From Anaerolineae bacterium (GTDB taxonomy: Bacteria > Chloroflexota > Anaerolineae > Aggregatilineales > Phototrophicaceae): a DNA stretch of 8,992 bases. A program made the translations under genes and the position numbers. The notes beneath the pieces were generated by a model. It worked only from the letters and a program-made list of their open reading frames with translations, searched no databases and had not been told where the DNA came from. Positions within the stretch are counted from its first letter, which is position 1; every line of letters starts with the position of its first letter. Of the stretch, positions 6,426 to 8,992 are shown one piece after another. The DNA lies in NCBI GenBank assembly GCA_028284565.1, contig JANQRM010000379.1:1-8992 (forward strand). The letters run 5' to 3'.

Positions 6426-7949
6426 TCAGTTTCTAAGTTCGTCTTCGTGATTGATTGACTTTATGTATTTTATACAGGGAATATTCTGCACCTGAATATC
6501 AAGCTTCGTTTCAAAACCGGATGACTCAAAAGCATAACATGAGGCGAGGTTGTCTGTTTTCACAATGCCAGTAATTGCCTGAACATGAGGTATCGCAACA
6601 ATGTGCTGTATGCCGATTTGCAACAAGGCTTTTCCGTAGCCTTGTCCTCGGTGTTCATTCGCTACGCTGTAGCCAATCTCGGCATTGCCTTCGTCATCAA
6701 TGTCGAAGCGGATTTGCCCAACAGGTTTATCATCAACATTCATAGCAATATACATTTCACATTGGGGATCAGCGAGCTTTTTGTCATACCATGCTATGTG
6801 TGACTCCCATGGGATTAGATCGGATGAAAAGGACATCCGGCGTACTGTTAGGTCATTTGCCCATTCCCATAGTAATCTGGAATCGGTAGAGGTCGCGTGT
6901 CGTAACCAGAGCCGATGATTTTGGATTGCCATGACAATTCTGTTGACCCCAAAACCATCGACTAATTGTCGTGCCTTCTGTTCCATCTGCTGACGACGCA
7001 ATTTGTCATCTCCAAGTTGTTGAAGACACTCAGTGATAAATGATTGAGTTACAGTCTGAGCTTCACCTAGATAGAGCGCGACTTTTTCCTCGTTGAGTCC
7101 ATTAGCTATGCCCAGTTGGTTATCCGCTGTCACGATGAGAATGCTCGGTATACTCATCAGGCATAATTCCCAGACTGTACTGCCAGCTGCGGAGATGGCA
7201 ATATCTGCCCATGACATTAAACTTGGCATATCGGCGACATTGTATAAGAGTTCAATTTGACTTCCTGATTCTGCGACGAATTGTTGGAGACTATCTAAAT
7301 GTGGGTTACTACCACCGACAATAGCTTTGATAGTGAGGCTGGAGATATTTTCAATGGCAGATAGTACGATTTGCGTAATATTCTCGGAATCGCTACCGCC
7401 CATTGTCACGAGAATGTTTTGTGCGACATCTGCTACTTCTTTTGCTTTTTCACGCCATCCCCAAAATTCTTTACGAATGAGAGCATAATCAGTCCCCAAA
7501 AGGAGTTGCGTGTCGGATTCACGCCTCTGATAGAGTCCTTCGTCCGCGTGAATATTCTGATTGAGTACCCAATCGGCAAAGTAGTGGTCGAAGTGCCCAT
7601 TGTCATCAATAAATAAGATGCGCAAATCAGCATCCTTGAGCCAGCATTGATATTTTGCACTAAAGCAATAGCCATCGACTACTACGGTTTTTGTAGAAAG
7701 AGTTGTTGCCAGTGCTATGATTTCTTGAGCATCCTCCAAACTGCCGGGTTCTGCAGAAGTCAGTTGAACTTGCATTCCCTCAGTAAGCAAACGCTCATGA
7801 AGTGTGTTGGGTAAACCTTCTGCACAGACAAAGCATACTTCGCCATCAGTCTCTTTCCACGCTTGTGCTAAAGCGAGACAACGCATCACATGCCCATATC
7901 CTATAGCTGTGCTGGCATCCGCGCGAATGAGCAAAACCTCCATCACCAT
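6426..7949 (-). CDS. pseG-pseH: PseG-PseH fusion: UDP-sugar hydrolase plus GNAT N-acetyltransferase of pseudaminate synthesis
   Basis: One 507-residue protein joins two consecutive pathway steps. Residues 1 to about 340 are PseG, a GT-B-like hydrolase that cleaves UDP from UDP-2,4-diacetamido-2,4,6-trideoxy-altropyranose. It shows R9-A-D-A-S and G17-Y-G-H20-V-M-R-C, where H20 matches the catalytic histidine of Campylobacter PseG. It also has V-T-M-G-G-S-D and the A-A-G-S-T-V-W-E-L nucleotide-binding segment. Residues about 348-507 are a GNAT domain of PseH type, starting L-R-H-A-T and W-x-N-D-x-x-V-R-R, with the acetyl-CoA loop R434-G-Q-G-Y-G439. It would acetylate the 4-amino group before PseG acts. 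The two domains meet almost without linker. GGTGGG (7958-7963) sits eight bases before ATG 7949. ATG 7943 forms TGATG with the SDR stop and is a fair alternative. No frameshift is seen at the domain junction. Confidence 0.88.
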   Translation of the reverse strand: MVMEVLLIRADASTAIGYGHVMRCLALAQAWKETDGEVCFVCAEGLPNTLHERLLTEGMQVQLTSAEPGSLEDAQEIIALATTLSTKTVVVDGYCFSAKYQCWLKDADLRILFIDDNGHFDHYFADWVLNQNIHADEGLYQRRESDTQLLLGTDYALIRKEFWGWREKAKEVADVAQNILVTMGGSDSENITQIVLSAIENISSLTIKAIVGGSNPHLDSLQQFVAESGSQIELLYNVADMPSLMSWADIAISAAGSTVWELCLMSIPSILIVTADNQLGIANGLNEEKVALYLGEAQTVTQSFITECLQQLGDDKLRRQQMEQKARQLVDGFGVNRIVMAIQNHRLWLRHATSTDSRLLWEWANDLTVRRMSFSSDLIPWESHIAWYDKKLADPQCEMYIAMNVDDKPVGQIRFDIDDEGNAEIGYSVANEHRGQGYGKALLQIGIQHIVAIPHVQAITGIVKTDNLASCYAFESSGFETKLDIQVQNIPCIKYIKSINHEDELRN

Positions 7950-8722
7950 GCAGATAACCCACCATCAACGTGTAACAGTTCCCCAGTGATGTAAGAGGCA
8001 TCATCTGAGGCAAGAAAAGCCACAGCACTTGCAATTTCTTCTGGTTTTGCCATCCGTTCCAAGATAACCCGACGATTATAATTTTTGAGAAACTCATCTG
8101 CTTGCCGTTGTTCTGAACGTACTCCGCCAGCGATAACCGCATTGACGCGCACATCGCGATTTCCCCAGCGAGCGGCAAGGTCACGAGTTAATCCTAACAG
8201 AGCGGCTTTTACACTCGCATACTGCGGAGGTGTTCCCAACATCCCTTCTGGATAAATTCTAAAATCAGTCCCATTAACTGCATAAATTGACGATAACAAA
8301 ACTATCGAAAGTGGTTGATGCTTTGGTGTACGATGGACCAACTCTCTTGCACATAAGAAATGTCCTGCAACGTCTACATTGAATAATTTATTCCAATCAT
8401 CATGGGTTAAATCATCAAAATGCGTTCCCAATCCGTCACGTAAGGAAGCATTCGCAATCAAGACATCAGGTATACCGATTGTACTCTCTAACTGGTCGAA
8501 GGCTGACGTAATACTAGTGGGATTATCTAGTTGTAATTCAATGGGATGAAGTTGATGTGATCGCTCATGAGCGACTTGATCCACCCATGACTCTACTTTT
8601 GCTCTCCGACGAGAGGTGCAAATGACCTGTGCAAGTTCATCCAACATACGATACACAACGGCACTGCCGATTAAGCCAGTTCCCCCTGTCACCATAACTT
8701 TGCGTTGATTAAGCCCGCGCAT
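7943..8722 (-). CDS. PtmA-like short-chain dehydrogenase/reductase in the nonulosonate operon
   Basis: A 259-residue classical SDR. The NAD(P)-binding T12-G-G-T-G-L-I-G19 opens a Rossmann fold. N-A-S replaces the usual N-N-A-G strand end. The catalytic centre is S144/S145 with Y168-A-S-V-K172. The Ser-Tyr interval of about 23 residues is longer than in most SDRs. It is filled by a segment with I-Y-P-E-G-M that resembles flagellin-modification protein PtmA of legionaminate loci. The C-terminus, V-D-G-G-L-S, is typical. The reaction is uncertain. PtmA has been linked to supply of an amino-sugar precursor, and an NAD-dependent oxidation or reduction of a sugar is the safe statement. ATG 8722 is chosen because AAGGA lies six bases upstream and because it overlaps the stop of the gene before it as TGATG. 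Its own end overlaps the PseG-PseH start. Confidence 0.82.
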   Translation of the reverse strand: MRGLNQRKVMVTGGTGLIGSAVVYRMLDELAQVICTSRRRAKVESWVDQVAHERSHQLHPIELQLDNPTSITSAFDQLESTIGIPDVLIANASLRDGLGTHFDDLTHDDWNKLFNVDVAGHFLCARELVHRTPKHQPLSIVLLSSIYAVNGTDFRIYPEGMLGTPPQYASVKAALLGLTRDLAARWGNRDVRVNAVIAGGVRSEQRQADEFLKNYNRRVILERMAKPEEIASAVAFLASDDASYITGELLHVDGGLSAW

Positions 8723-8992
8723 CAGATTTCCTTGCTTAAGAGATATTCGCAAAGATCGAAATCGAACTGAGTCGCAACATGAATTGACCGTTCCTCCGGT
8801 GTTTTAACGATATGCAAATTCTCACCGAAGAAATGCCCAGTCGTTTGTAAAGCTTCTAACTTCGCAATTTTTATTGAACCATTTGGACGAAAGACAGGTG
8901 GCAGAAGTGGACGTTCAATTAAATATTTTGATCCAAAAAACATTTGCCAATCGTCAACATCTTCAGTAGGCGGTTGTAATGCCCAATGAAAA
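8722..8992 (-). CDS. Acylneuraminate cytidylyltransferase family protein, C-terminal part (5' end outside window)
   Basis: The frame is open to the right edge and shows the last 89 residues. The run V-F-R-P-N-G-S-I-K-I, then L-x-x-T-G-H-F-F-G-E-N, then P-E-E-R-S-I and a closing D-F-D-L-C-E-Y-L-L helix is the C-terminal pattern of NeuA/PseF/PtmB-type enzymes, which make CMP-nonulosonates from CTP. The ATG at 8941-8943 is internal, since the frame continues upstream with family-like sequence. Where NeuA-type proteins have S-I-D-I-D, this one reads S-I-H-V-A, so both aspartates known to hold magnesium in meningococcal NeuA are absent. The protein may be a divergent or specialised nucleotidyltransferase. 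The CTP-binding N-terminus lies outside the window. The stop TGA shares one base with the SDR start. The choice between PseF and PtmB cannot be made from this tail. Confidence 0.75.
   Translation of the reverse strand, partial: FHWALQPPTEDVDDWQMFFGSKYLIERPLLPPVFRPNGSIKIAKLEALQTTGHFFGENLHIVKTPEERSIHVATQFDFDLCEYLLSKEI
8729..8733 (-). promoter_or_regulatory. Ribosome binding site AAGGA fixing the SDR start at 8722
   Basis: On the minus strand AAGGA lies six bases before ATG 8722, inside the end of the cytidylyltransferase gene. It rules out the longer reading from TTG 8752, which has no such site and would overlap the upstream gene by about 30 bases. Confidence 0.7.

Noticed and set aside
8723..8752. 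SDR start at TTG 8752
   Set aside because: It would add ten residues not expected before the Rossmann fold and overlap the upstream gene. AAGGA and the TGATG overlap favour ATG 8722.
8722..8943. A complete 73-residue small gene starting at ATG 8943
   Set aside because: The frame is open past 8943 to the window edge with family-like residues, and the content is the tail of a larger cytidylyltransferase.

Overview
This window looks like a bacterial chromosome segment of moderate GC. A purB end and an asymmetric ABC-exporter gene pair read rightward. They meet a tightly packed leftward operon for a nonulosonic acid of the pseudaminic type. The residue style of the adenylosuccinate lyase tail and the exporter suggests Chloroflexota (Anaerolineae-like), but I infer this only from memory of similar sequences and hold it weakly. 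I see no tRNA, rRNA, CRISPR, transposase or phage gene.

Layout: 1-397 (+) is the C-terminal end of adenylosuccinate lyase. 398-631 is a gene-free leader region with three in-phase 10-bp repeats, a good promoter candidate and a hairpin followed by six T. 632-4300 (+) holds two half-size ABC exporters 12 bases apart. Their motifs predict one degenerate and one catalytic ATP site, as in the TM287/288, BmrCD and LmrCD group. 4304-4435 (+) is a 43-codon relic of the C-terminus of a family 3 amino-acid-binding protein, in frame with the second exporter gene just after its stop. 4442-8992 (-) is the sugar operon, transcribed right to left: cytidylyltransferase (5' end outside the window), PtmA-like SDR, a PseG-PseH fusion, PseI, and a family 2 glycosyltransferase. 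Neighbouring genes overlap or lie 5-8 bases apart.

How the genes fit together: PseH would N-acetylate UDP-4-amino-4,6-dideoxy-N-acetyl-altrosamine, PseG would remove UDP, PseI would condense the freed sugar with phosphoenolpyruvate to give pseudaminic acid, the cytidylyltransferase would make the CMP-sugar, and the GT2 would act in assembling the glycan. PseB and PseC are not in the window and are expected upstream, beyond base 8992. The SDR is unusual for a Pse pathway: its closest remembered relatives (PtmA) belong to legionaminate/flagellin-modification loci. The visible tail of the cytidylyltransferase appears to lack the two conserved metal-site aspartates. These two oddities, the PseG-PseH fusion and the relic at the junction are the points most worth a second look.
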